A stretch of 64,000 nt of DNA from Sulfitobacter sp. JL08 (GTDB taxonomy: Bacteria > Pseudomonadota > Alphaproteobacteria > Rhodobacterales > Rhodobacteraceae): assembly GCF_003352045.1 (NCBI RefSeq), contig NZ_CP025815.1, positions 1,116,001-1,180,000 of the forward strand, read 5' to 3'. Shown piece after piece: positions 47,224 to 54,847 of the stretch (position 1 is the stretch's first letter; every line of letters starts with the position of its first letter). Made by a program: the position numbers and the translations under genes. A model generated the notes under the pieces. It searched no databases. It was given only the letters and a program-made list of their open reading frames with translations, and was not told the origin of the DNA.

Positions 47224-48962
47224 TTCTCGTCCGCCTCCAATGTGGAAATATCCCCTTCGGGTAGGCCAAGTTCGCGCGCCTTGAGAAGACGGCGCATTAT
47301 CTTGCCCGATCGCGTCTTGGGCAGTTGGTTGCGAAACACAATTTCACGTGGGGCCACCGCGGCGCCAAGCCGTTTGCGCGCAAAGCCCCGGATCTCGCGT
47401 TCCAGCGCCTCGGACGGCTCAAATCTAGGGTTCAGCGCGACATAGGCCTTGACGATTTCGCCTGCGGTCTCGTCCGGAATGCCGATCACGGCGGCCTCGG
47501 CGACGGCGTGATGTTCAATCAGCGCGCTTTCGACCTCGAAAGGGCCGACCAGATGACCAGAGGATTTGATCAGGTCATTCGCGCGGCCGACAAACCAGAA
47601 ATACCCGTCCTTGTCCCGCATGGCGAGGTCGCCCGACAGATACCAGCCGCCAACAAAACATTTATCATAACGAGCCTGTTCGTTGAGATAAGCGCGCATC
47701 ATCGACGGCCAGCCGGGGCGCAGCGCCAGTTCGCCAATTTCGCCCGGCTTGCACGCATGCACGGCGCCGTCTTCGACATTGACTATTCCAGCCTCAATGC
47801 CGGGCAAGGGCTTGCCCATCGAGCCGGGACGAATGTCCATTCCGGCGGTATTGGCGATCATGATGCCACCGGTTTCGGTCTGCCACCAATTGTCGTGGAA
47901 CGGCTGGCCTAACACCTCTTGCCCCCAGACCACGCCTTCGGGGTTCAAGGGCTCTCCGACACTGGCGAGAAACCGCAGCTTGCGGAAATCATAGGGCTTT
48001 GCGGCGTCCTTTCCCGCCCGCATCAGCATGCGGATCGCGGTGGGTGCGGTGTACCAGACCTGCACGCTCTCAGCCTGAAGGATGCCGTACCAACGGTCCA
48101 GGTCGAATTCCGCTTCGTCGACGATCATCGTCACCCGGTTCACCAGCGGCGCAATAATGCCATACGAAGTGCCCGTGACCCAGCCAGGATCAGCCGTGCA
48201 CCAGTAGATATCGCCGGGTCTCAGATCCAGCGCAAAGCGCCCCGTAGCCGCATGGGCGATGACCGCACCGTGCACGTGGACGGCACCCTTGGGCTTGCCA
48301 GTGGTGCCAGAGGTGAAATGGATCAGCGCCATATCATTCGAAGTGGTTTTCGCCGTTACGAACGTGTCGGCGGCGGCATCCATCGCAGGGCGCAAGGCGA
48401 CGCAGTCCTCGGGCACGACATTATCACTCAGGATCAGTACAAGCTTCAACGAGCCAAGCTCCTTTCGCCAGCTCGCGACCTTCTTGCGATACAAAGTCTC
48501 GGTGGTAACAAGAACGTTGCCTTCGCCGATCTCCATCCGGGATCTGATCGGCTCTGGTCCAAATGCGGCAAAAAGTGGGGTGAATGTCATGCCGGCCTTT
48601 AGGGTGCCAAGGGCCGCGGAATACAGCTCCGGCACCCGCCCCATCAGCGAATAGACCCGCGCGCCGGGTTTCAGCCCATGTCCAGCCAACACATTGGCAA
48701 AGCGCGCGGCCTCACCGACTAGTGCTGCATAGCTGAAATCGCGCCGCCCACCGTCCTTGCTGATCCATCGGATCGCGACCTGATCGCCATGGCCCGAAGC
48801 GACATGACGATCAAGCGCCTCATGCGTGATGTTGAGCCCGCCACCCGGCAATCCGTCCAGCATGTCGCGCGCGTCGTCCCAGCCAAACCCGGCGCGGACC
48901 GCATCTGTCAGATTTGCGGCAGCGCGCGTTGCATCGTCCTTGGGTATTATCGGCCAAGTCAT
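47220..48962 (-). CDS. acsA: Acetate-CoA ligase of the short AcsA type
   Basis: 580 residues, an AMP-forming acyl-CoA ligase of the Bacillus AcsA length rather than the 650-residue type. Motifs are [18 protein letters not shown] (P-loop), [23 protein letters not shown] and the C-terminal [16 protein letters not shown] with the catalytic Lys. It activates acetate or a related short acid. It is the first gene of the acsA-E1-E2-ACP unit. GGGAG precedes ATG 48962. A Crp/Fnr-type palindrome lies 46 bases upstream. Confidence 0.92.
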   Translation of the reverse strand: MTWPIIPKDDATRAAANLTDAVRAGFGWDDARDMLDGLPGGGLNITHEALDRHVASGHGDQVAIRWISKDGGRRDFSYAALVGEAARFANVLAGHGLKPGARVYSLMGRVPELYSAALGTLKAGMTFTPLFAAFGPEPIRSRMEIGEGNVLVTTETLYRKKVASWRKELGSLKLVLILSDNVVPEDCVALRPAMDAAADTFVTAKTTSNDMALIHFTSGTTGKPKGAVHVHGAVIAHAATGRFALDLRPGDIYWCTADPGWVTGTSYGIIAPLVNRVTMIVDEAEFDLDRWYGILQAESVQVWYTAPTAIRMLMRAGKDAAKPYDFRKLRFLASVGEPLNPEGVVWGQEVLGQPFHDNWWQTETGGIMIANTAGMDIRPGSMGKPLPGIEAGIVNVEDGAVHACKPGEIGELALRPGWPSMMRAYLNEQARYDKCFVGGWYLSGDLAMRDKDGYFWFVGRANDLIKSSGHLVGPFEVESALIEHHAVAEAAVIGIPDETAGEIVKAYVALNPRFEPSEALEREIRGFARKRLGAAVAPREIVFRNQLPKTRSGKIMRRLLKARELGLPEGDISTLEADEK

Positions 48963-49007
48963 GATTATCTCCCTTTGATCAGGCTATACACCCACGCGCA
49001 TGTTACT

Positions 49008-49021
49008 TTGACTTAGGTCAA
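49008..49021. promoter_or_regulatory. Crp/Fnr-type palindromic site
   Basis: TTGACTTAGGTCAA, a perfect TTGAC-N4-GTCAA dyad, centred about 53 bases upstream of the acsA ATG. Fnr-like sites are TTGAT-N4-ATCAA; nitric-oxide-sensing members of the family use variants with other flanking bases. The dyad is visible; which regulator binds is inference. Confidence 0.6.
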
Positions 49022-49152
49022 CTACATCCGGCGGCGGTCCAAGCGCGCGGCGCGTTGGCCTTCATCCCGATCGAGCCTTTCAAGCTTGCACAGGCCCGGT
49101 TACAGCCCGTAGCTATAATGATCAGAGTATTCTTTCTGAAAGAACCCTGTAG

Positions 49153-49344
49153 GAAACGAAATGTGCAATTTTCTCACGTCCTGATGGCGGGCCACTCTTC
49201 AACGGCATGATCGTGTCCTGGAAGCGCGGAAAAGGCGAGATTTTCACCGCTGCAACATGTGAATGGATCGTGGGTCTGACGCGAGGTGACTGCCAAGTTG
49301 AGAAGATCACCGAAAACGTTCTGGACCGCTTTGGCAAGGCTTGA
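49153..49344 (+). pseudogene. C-terminal remnant similar to N,N-dimethylformamidase beta subunit
   Basis: 63 codons without a start, from GPLFNGMIVSWKRGKGEIFT to ITENVLDRFGKA. The ending resembles the large subunit of N,N-dimethylformamidase, which closes with a W...L...N-V-x-R-F segment. The rest of the gene is absent and no ribosome binding site precedes it. A fragment of a gene lost from this place. Confidence 0.45.
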
Positions 49345-49419
49345 GAATATTAGATGTCGGAAGCGGACCTTTGCGAACGTAATTCCAGATGGCTGCAATG
49401 GGCGCCCTTGCTGTTGTCG

Positions 49420-50337
49420 CTATGGTGCGGTGATGGGCGGAGGCTTTCGTCGCTTACCTGACACCGCATTCCCAGCGATGGCCGCAAGCAGAACCACGCC
49501 GCCAATCAAAGTATTCACGCTCGCCGTTTCGCCCAGAAAGAGCCAGACCCAAAGTGGACCGAGCAGGACTTCGGCCAGAGATAGCAAGGCAAGCTCTGCC
49601 GCGGGGAGGCTACGCGAGCCCAACGTGTATAGGATCAGACCGGCACCGGCTTGGAAAACCCCCATTCCCATCGAAATGAAGCTGTCATTTGAGCTCAGAA
49701 CGAGCGGAAGCCCGAGCCCGAGACAGATCACCAAGGTGATAGCGATTGCGAAGAGACCCGAAAGGAAGACCGCCGGTAGCATCTCGCCTGTTCGACCCCA
49801 ACGTAACGCCACAGTGAAGACGGCGAAACCGAACGCTGATCCAAGGGCCGCAAGACTGCCCTTAAGAGCGACGCTGCCGGACTTGTCTGCAACCATGATC
49901 GCGATCCCGCCAATGGCAACAACAATCGCAATCCAGGTTGCAAAGCGCACGCGTTCACGCAGAACAATCCATCCCAGAACCGCAGCCATAAAAGGTGCTG
50001 TTGCAAAAAGCAGCATCGCATTCGCGACCGAAGTGTTCTGAATTGAGTAGATCCCACCGCTATAGGCTGCAACCAATGAAAGTCCTGCGATAACAACCGG
50101 GGAACCAATGCGGCGGATTTGAACAAAGGGGCTTTCGCCCGACCGTATTCGAATAAGCACATAAAGAAACAGCGACATGCTGATCGACCGATACAGCAGA
50201 ATCTGCCACACGACGGCATCGTCGATCAAGCGAATACCAAGACCGACCGTTGACCACAGAACCCCAGCCGCAAAGACGAAAAGCACACCGTGCTTGTGGG
50301 TATCCGCATTTGAGGAAGGGGGCGATATGGACGTCAT
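49420..50337 (-). CDS. EamA-family (DMT) transporter
   Basis: 305 residues, ten hydrophobic segments in two EamA repeats (GVLFVFAAGVLWSTVGLGIR; GMGVFQAGAGLILYTLGSRS). ATG 50337 is the only good start. Likely metabolite exporter, substrate unknown. It is distinct from the tandem pair at 7450-9433 and lies in the accessory zone. Confidence 0.86.
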   Translation of the reverse strand: MTSISPPSSNADTHKHGVLFVFAAGVLWSTVGLGIRLIDDAVVWQILLYRSISMSLFLYVLIRIRSGESPFVQIRRIGSPVVIAGLSLVAAYSGGIYSIQNTSVANAMLLFATAPFMAAVLGWIVLRERVRFATWIAIVVAIGGIAIMVADKSGSVALKGSLAALGSAFGFAVFTVALRWGRTGEMLPAVFLSGLFAIAITLVICLGLGLPLVLSSNDSFISMGMGVFQAGAGLILYTLGSRSLPAAELALLSLAEVLLGPLWVWLFLGETASVNTLIGGVVLLAAIAGNAVSGKRRKPPPITAP

Positions 50338-50452
50338 CTAATTCCAATCAAAGAAGTCTCTATAAACAAGTTAACTTGTCGGGCGAAGTTTTGATCACGC
50401 ATATGCGACATTGGCGCGGATTGCTGTGCACGGTCTTGCCTAGCCAGGATTG

Positions 50453-50987
50453 CTACGCAGTGCATGAACAGCCGGTATGGTAACACTGATGTGCAGCATT
50501 CAACACATCGGCCAGCGGCGGCTTTAGGCCGGCCTTGGCTTTGTGCCTTTTGGGGTCAGAGTAATTTCGCCGAGTATGACGCAGCTCTTTTCCTTCCGGG
50601 CAAATGTATCGATCACTGTCTTCGTCCCAAGTGAAGTCGGATCGCGACCAGGTGCCGTCCTTGCGCTTTGAATGATCAAAGACAGGGATAAACGGAAGGA
50701 TTTTCCGTTTGAACGTTAGCCAAGCGAGATTGTCAGATGAGCCATAAGCCGTATCCGCCGCCCCCCAATCAGGCTTTAGGCCAAAGCGGTCTTCGGTGCG
50801 ATCAATCATTTTGCGCATCGCGCCGACCTCTGCCTGCCGGATCGACCGGCTGGCGTCCACATCCATGATGATCCCGTGATCTGTGTCGATCAGGTAATTG
50901 TCTGAATACGCAAAGAAAGCGGGGCCTTTACGCGCGGCAGTCCAGTGGGCATGAGCAGTGAACTTGGGTGTTGTCTCGCTGGCACCA
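50453..50987 (-). pseudogene. IS1182-like transposase remnant
   Basis: A middle segment of a transposase with WGAADTAYGSSDNLAWLTFK, then CPEGKELRHTRRNYSDPKRH, a zinc-binding-like region seen in IS1182/IS4-type enzymes. The N-terminal catalytic part and the C-terminus after KAKAG are missing. The fragment is flanked by 50988-51019, a copy of part of the secreted-protein gene. Confidence 0.65.
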
Positions 50988-51019
50988 CCGCCGTCACGAC
51001 CTATCAATAGTATACTGTC
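50988..51019. repeat. 32-bp exact repeat, copy B (inverted)
   Basis: Identical in the reverse direction to 32501-32532. It gives the transposase frame its leading SILLIGRDGG residues, identical to part of the secreted protein, so the frame is a chimera. Confidence 0.8.
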
Positions 51020-51047
51020 CACGAACTGCGCGGCATGGGTATTCCAA

Positions 51048-51242
51048 TCAATACAGAAATGTTTTCCTACAGCGGCGCATATTCAGGTCACCATGCCCGC
51101 TACGGGTGAAGACCTTTTCGATGAAGGCGAGGAACGTGGCGCGACGGGCCTGACGGCGGGCACGCAGCGCCTGACGCTCATGCGAGGTCGGGGCGGCGGG
51201 AGTGCTGTACTTAATTAAGTCAGTCTGCATGGGGGTCATCAT
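51048..51242 (-). CDS. Possible small basic protein, unknown
   Basis: 64 codons from ATG 51242, with an Arg-rich helix (ERQALRARRQARRATFLAFI). It is divergent from the winged-helix/hydrolase gene. I do not recognise it; the C-terminus near the transposase remnant may be altered. Low support. Confidence 0.3.
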   Translation of the reverse strand: MMTPMQTDLIKYSTPAAPTSHERQALRARRQARRATFLAFIEKVFTRSGHGDLNMRRCRKTFLY

Positions 51243-51396
51243 GGCGTGTCTCCTTGGTTGATGACCCAAAGGTGCCCGATCCCGTGCGCCTCTGCTTGAG
51301 GGGGAGGCTTGGAAAACTTTAGGATTGCCTTTGGAAACCTTGGGGCCGGCTGAATTTTTTGGGTCACGACGGAAAAATCGGTGTAAGTTGCGGGAC

Positions 51397-52578
51397 ATGG
51401 AGCACCATTTCGCCGATTGCACGCTGGATGACGCCCGTCTGACGCTAACTCGTGGTGGTAGCGCGGTGGCCGTGGAACCCAAGGTATTCGACCTGATCCA
51501 TCTTCTGCTGCGCAATGCTGGAGACCTGGTGACGCGCGACCGAATGGTGGAAGAGATTTGGGGCGGGCGGATCGTGTCCGAGTCTGCGATTTCCGCTTGC
51601 ATCGCGGCAGCGCGCAAGGCTGTGGGCGACAATGGCAAGGCACAGGCGGTAATCCGCACCGTGGCGCGGCGGGGATTGATGTTGGTGGCCAAAGTGTCGA
51701 GGGAGGCGGATGCTAGGCCTTCGGTCCCCGCTCAGGCTCCCGCCGCCACGGCTCAGCGCATCCGCTATTGCAAGAACGAAGATGGCTGTGCAGTCGCTTA
51801 TGCTATCAGCGGCGAGGGGCCGCCCGTTCTGCGGTTCGGTCCACTGCAAACCACCGACCTGGAACTGGAATGGGCATACGGGCTCCATCGCTCTTGCATC
51901 TCGTCGATGGCACTCCACACCCGATATCTGCGCTTCGACAATGTGGGGAGCGGCCAATCAGAACGGGTCCAGCGAGAAATCGACTTTGAGACCGAGGCGC
52001 GTGATGCGGCCGCGGTGTCGGACGCGGCGGGCTTCGACCGCTTCGCTGCGGTGTCATTTTCAGGCGGATGCCTTGCAGCGCTCAACTTCGCGGCGCTCTA
52101 TCCCGAGCGGCTTACGCGTTTGGCGATCGTGGGTGGATATGTCGATGGGCGGTCGCGTCGCAGCGCGGATGCGTCGCCCGACGCGTTGAAGGGCATGATC
52201 GCCGAGGGCTGGGCGCGCCCCGAAAGCGCCTTCGCGAGTGCCTTCGCGATGTCTTACTTTCCCGAAGGGCCGGCTGAAGAAGCGCGCGAGGTCCTGCGCG
52301 AGATGCAAGCCGCTTGCCCGCCCGAGACTATGCTGCGCGACCGGGACGTGATCAACGATGCGACAGTCGCGCCTCTGCTAGACCAAGTGCGCTGCCCGGT
52401 GTTGATCCTGCATGCACGCGACGATGCCGTGCATCCTTTGTCGCAGGCGCAGAAGCTAGCGGCGGGCATTCCGAGGGCCGAACTGGTGGTGCTTGAGACC
52501 GCCAACCACGTTCCCTTGCACGGCAGCGCATGCTGGGAGAGCTACAATTACACGCTCGCGGAGTTCTTGACCGGGTAA
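51397..52578 (+). CDS. OmpR/CadC-type winged-helix fused to alpha/beta hydrolase
   Basis: 393 residues. Residues about 1-105 are a winged-helix DNA-binding domain of the CadC/ToxR type (LTRGGSAVAVEPKVFDLIHL, VIRTVARRGLMLVAKV). From about 125 on is an alpha/beta hydrolase fold with nucleophile region AVSFSGGCLAAL, the acid in LHARDDAVHPL and the catalytic His in ETANHVPLHG. There is no transmembrane helix between them. It could sense a small substrate and control transcription; target unknown. Start ATG 51397 (MEHHFADCTL). Confidence 0.82.
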   Translation: MEHHFADCTLDDARLTLTRGGSAVAVEPKVFDLIHLLLRNAGDLVTRDRMVEEIWGGRIVSESAISACIAAARKAVGDNGKAQAVIRTVARRGLMLVAKVSREADARPSVPAQAPAATAQRIRYCKNEDGCAVAYAISGEGPPVLRFGPLQTTDLELEWAYGLHRSCISSMALHTRYLRFDNVGSGQSERVQREIDFETEARDAAAVSDAAGFDRFAAVSFSGGCLAALNFAALYPERLTRLAIVGGYVDGRSRRSADASPDALKGMIAEGWARPESAFASAFAMSYFPEGPAEEAREVLREMQAACPPETMLRDRDVINDATVAPLLDQVRCPVLILHARDDAVHPLSQAQKLAAGIPRAELVVLETANHVPLHGSACWESYNYTLAEFLTG

Positions 52579-52608
52579 CGCGAGCGCTGGCCTCTGAACG
52601 ATTTCGCG

Positions 52609-52690
52609 TGTGCAGCGAACGGCTGCAAGGTCCCGCAACTCAGTCATTGATGCGGTACACAGCGAACGTCTGCTTTCGGGAACACGGGCC
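52609..52690 (+). repeat. Dispersed intergenic repeat, copy 6
   Basis: Contains TGTGCAGCGAACGGCTGC, TCCCGCAACTCAGTCATTG and ACAGCGAACGTCTGCTTTCGG. The first two blocks are shared with copies 2 and 5. It stands at the end of the truncated resolvase. Confidence 0.65.
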
Positions 52691-52827
52691 GTAAGTATCT
52701 CTGACGGGTTGCCGCCGGAGGCGTGTTCTTCGATGATTTCGGCGCAACCCGCAGATTGAAGGGCCTCAGACTGGGGCAGGGGGGTCTGATCCTCTGTTGA
52801 TACGCGCGCATAGCCTATCAGGGGCAT
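52691..52827 (-). pseudogene. Serine recombinase (resolvase) N-terminal remnant
   Basis: From ATG 52827 the frame reads MPLIGYARVSTEDQTPLPQS with the catalytic Ser near residue 10, then AGCAEIIEEHASGGN. After about 40 residues the resolvase sequence ends in the dispersed repeat. The rest of the resolvase/invertase is absent. Function lost. Confidence 0.75.
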
Positions 52828-52984
52828 GAAATCGGGCCGTTTGCAATTTAAGGTATCGCCACTAAACGACCGATTGATAGCGACGGGAGGAGAGGTCACA
52901 TGATGGCTGTTCGTCGCCCAAGATCAGCTTCCATTGACCAAAACTGAGCATTGGCATATATTGCCAATAAAGGAGACCCGGCCC

Positions 52985-53242
52985 ATGGTGACACGCAACG
53001 TTGTCCTGACCGAGACCCAAGACCATCTGGTTCAAGCACTGGTGGCGTCTGGGCGCTACCAGAATGTGAGTGAAGCCATGCGCGCTGGCCTGAGGCTGCT
53101 CGAGCAGGAAGAAGCACAGCTGGCCGGGATCCGGAAGGGTCTCCTTGAAGGTCTGGCGCAGGCCAAGGCGGGTGATATTGCGGACGGCAGTGGCAAAGAT
53201 GCGATCCGTAGGGCCTTTGCGACTGCGCGCGCGCGTTCATGA
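52985..53242 (+). CDS. parD: ParD-like antitoxin
   Basis: 85 residues: an N-terminal ribbon-helix-helix (TRNVVLTETQDHLVQALVAS; GRYQNVSEAMRAGLRLLEQE) for DNA binding and a C-terminal helix that would mask the toxin. ATG 52985 lies after AAAGGAGACC. It overlaps parE by four bases. Such antitoxins repress their own promoter. Confidence 0.88.
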   Translation: MVTRNVVLTETQDHLVQALVASGRYQNVSEAMRAGLRLLEQEEAQLAGIRKGLLEGLAQAKAGDIADGSGKDAIRRAFATARARS

Positions 53243-53574
53243 GCCGATCCTTCCGGCTGACCCGTCGTGCGGAAGCCAGCCTCACTGAAATCGCCAGATG
53301 GACGATCGAAAATTTCGGGCTGCGCCAAGCAGAGCTTTACGAGGCCGAATTGCTCAACCGCTGTGAAAGTATTATGAATGGCCAGGCCCATAGCCGGAGT
53401 TGCGCAGTTCTCGTTGATGATGTCGAAGACCTGCGGTTCATAAGGGCAGGGGAGCATTTCCTGGTCTTTCTGGATCGATCGGACGAGGTCATCATCGTGG
53501 ATATCCTACATTCCCGCAGCGATCTCCCTCGCCATGTTGCCTCACTTTCGGCTTTGAAGTCGGAAAACTCCTGA
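53239..53574 (+). CDS. parE: ParE/RelE-superfamily toxin
   Basis: 111 residues of the ParE/RelE fold (FRLTRRAEASLTEIARWTIE, RFIRAGEHFLVFLDRSDEVI, VDILHSRSDLPRHV). ParE types inhibit gyrase; RelE types cut mRNA; the target here is not certain. The ATGA overlap with parD is typical of toxin-antitoxin pairs and helps maintain flanking DNA. Confidence 0.87.
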   Translation: MSRSFRLTRRAEASLTEIARWTIENFGLRQAELYEAELLNRCESIMNGQAHSRSCAVLVDDVEDLRFIRAGEHFLVFLDRSDEVIIVDILHSRSDLPRHVASLSALKSENS

Positions 53575-53580
53575 TCCACG

Positions 53581-53814
53581 TCACAACCCGGCTGCCTTCG
53601 TCAGGTTCAGGCGGAACCTGTCTCGGCGGCGCTGGTAACGGCGGGTCATTTCGGCGCTTGCATGGCCAAGCTGCTTCTGGACATAGCGCTCGTCGACTTC
53701 TGCCGAACTGGCGAGACCGGCGCGCAAGCTGTGACCGGAGAACAGCGCCAGTCGGTCTTTCTCAGGAAGTTCGGATCGGATGCCGGCGTCCAGGTCCGTG
53801 CGCCCCTCCTGAAA
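53581..53814 (-). pseudogene. Tyrosine recombinase C-terminal remnant
   Basis: The end of an integrase: FSGHSLRAGLASSAEVDERY with the HxxR pair, then QLGHASAEMTRRYQRRRD with the catalytic Tyr, then LNLTKAAGL. The N-terminal and core parts are missing. The upstream frame turns into unrelated sequence where a terminator and a small gene sit. Distinct from the intact recombinase at 54831. Confidence 0.75.
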
Positions 53815-53850
53815 CAAAAAAGGCACCGGTGCAGTTTTGCACCCGGTGCC
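53815..53850 (-). terminator. Rho-independent terminator after a small gene
   Basis: On the minus strand GGCACCGGGTGCA pairs with TGCACCGGTGCC (one bulge) around an AAAC loop, followed by TTTTTTG. It lies 30 bases past the stop of the 33-residue frame. Confidence 0.85.
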
Positions 53851-53879
53851 TCGCGGTCTTACGAGGTGCTGGTCTTTCT

Positions 53880-53981
53880 CTAGTGGTACTCGTTCACGCG
53901 TGTCTGGATGAAGTGGCACATCGTGATGAATTTCACAACTTCAGCACTGATCTTGCGGATTGTTTTGATACTGGACTGCAT
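53880..53981 (-). CDS. 33-residue protein, unknown
   Basis: Too short for usual gene callers. From ATG 53981 it reads MQSSIKTIRKISAEVVKFIT and continues to end NEYH, an amphipathic helix with basic residues. GGGAGGATATGAGAC supplies a strong ribosome binding site 7 bases upstream, and a strong terminator follows. Family not recognised; it might be a regulator, toxin-like or membrane-associated peptide. Confidence 0.6.
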   Translation of the reverse strand: MQSSIKTIRKISAEVVKFITMCHFIQTRVNEYH

Positions 53982-54130
53982 GTCTCATATCCTCCCTGAT
54001 GCGTTTCACATTACCCCGTGCTGCGCCGTCTGACTGTGAAGCAGGTCACACTCGTGTCACTTTTTTGGATTTTTCTTTAGCGCAGGGCGGAGCGGGCAGG
54101 CTGCGCACCCAGTATTGAGGCCGCTCTGAC

Positions 54131-54550
54131 CTAATTGCTGGGTACAGCCGGGGCTGGGAGAAGTTTGGTCAGGAGCATGCGCAAGAACAAGCCAGAGACA
54201 ATCCCGACACTGAGCCCAACCGCATCCGCCAGAAAATCTGCGACCTCGGCTTCACGGCCCACGTAGGGCTGGATGAGCTCAATCGCGCCGCCAAACAGGA
54301 GTGCCGCCGGGATCACCCAGATCAAACTGCGCGCGTAAAGCAGCGCACTTGGAAAGATCAAAGCCGCAAACGCGATGACATGGTAGGCTTTATCAGAGAG
54401 AAGCTCTTCTAGGCCGACGTGCGGTGGTGACGGCGACAGTGTCAGATAGGCGATTACAAAGGTTAGAATGGCTGTCGCGGTCAGTGCGAGGGTGCGACGC
54501 GTGGACAGGTTCATGCCGACGACCGGGTTTTTGTTGGCGGTCTTGGTCAT
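54131..54550 (-). CDS. VanZ-like membrane protein
   Basis: 139 residues with four hydrophobic segments; the VanZ-like pattern is visible as DKAYHVIAFAALIF, then the GAIELIQPYVGREAEVADFL segment. VanZ members are linked to teicoplanin resistance and other roles; the function here is unknown. Its ATG at 54550 overlaps the stop of the XRE gene by one base (TAATG), so both are translated together. Confidence 0.82.
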   Translation of the reverse strand: MTKTANKNPVVGMNLSTRRTLALTATAILTFVIAYLTLSPSPPHVGLEELLSDKAYHVIAFAALIFPSALLYARSLIWVIPAALLFGGAIELIQPYVGREAEVADFLADAVGLSVGIVSGLFLRMLLTKLLPAPAVPSN

Positions 54551-54795
54551 TATTTTGGCGACCCGTCATAGATGCGAATGCCGGGGCCATCGTCGGGCGT
54601 GCCAATGAATTCGATGCCAGCGGCTTCGAGGGCAAGTTTTAATTTAGAAACCGTGGAAATAGTTGAGTCAGGTAAACCGTCAGTCATTTCAATTCGCTTT
54701 ATCGTTCGTGCGCCTACACCACTGTCCTTAGCCAAATCTTCAGCTGTCCATCTTAGGGCAGTGCGCGCAATACGAATTTGTGCACCAGTAATCAT
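54550..54795 (-). CDS. XRE-family helix-turn-helix regulator
   Basis: 81 residues: helix-turn-helix QIRIARTALRWTAEDLAKDS with GVGARTIKRIE, then the tail GIEFIGTPDDGPGIRIY, typical of small XRE regulators. ATG 54795 is chosen because the domain starts there. It faces the tyrosine recombinase gene across two palindromic operators. Confidence 0.86.
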   Translation of the reverse strand: MITGAQIRIARTALRWTAEDLAKDSGVGARTIKRIEMTDGLPDSTISTVSKLKLALEAAGIEFIGTPDDGPGIRIYDGSPK

Positions 54796-54811
54796 TGACA
54801 CTCCGTTAATC

Positions 54812-54847
54812 GGCACTTAAAGTGCCAATAATGACATTTAAAATGCC
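54812..54847. promoter_or_regulatory. Paired operator-like palindromes between XRE and recombinase
   Basis: GGCACTTAAAGTGCC (54812-54826) is a perfect dyad. GACATTTAAAATGCC (54833-54847) matches it at 12 of 15 positions, 21 bases further on, or two helical turns. The second copy covers the ATG of the recombinase. The pattern suits a regulator controlling both directions. Confidence 0.65.

Noticed and set aside
51048-51692. Long minus-strand frame opposite the winged-helix/hydrolase gene
   Set aside because: Most of it is antisense to a well-supported domain; only the part from 51242 could be a separate small gene.
30919-52690. Repeats as a CRISPR array
   Set aside because: The copies are kilobases apart, variable in length and not separated by regular spacers, and no cas gene is seen.
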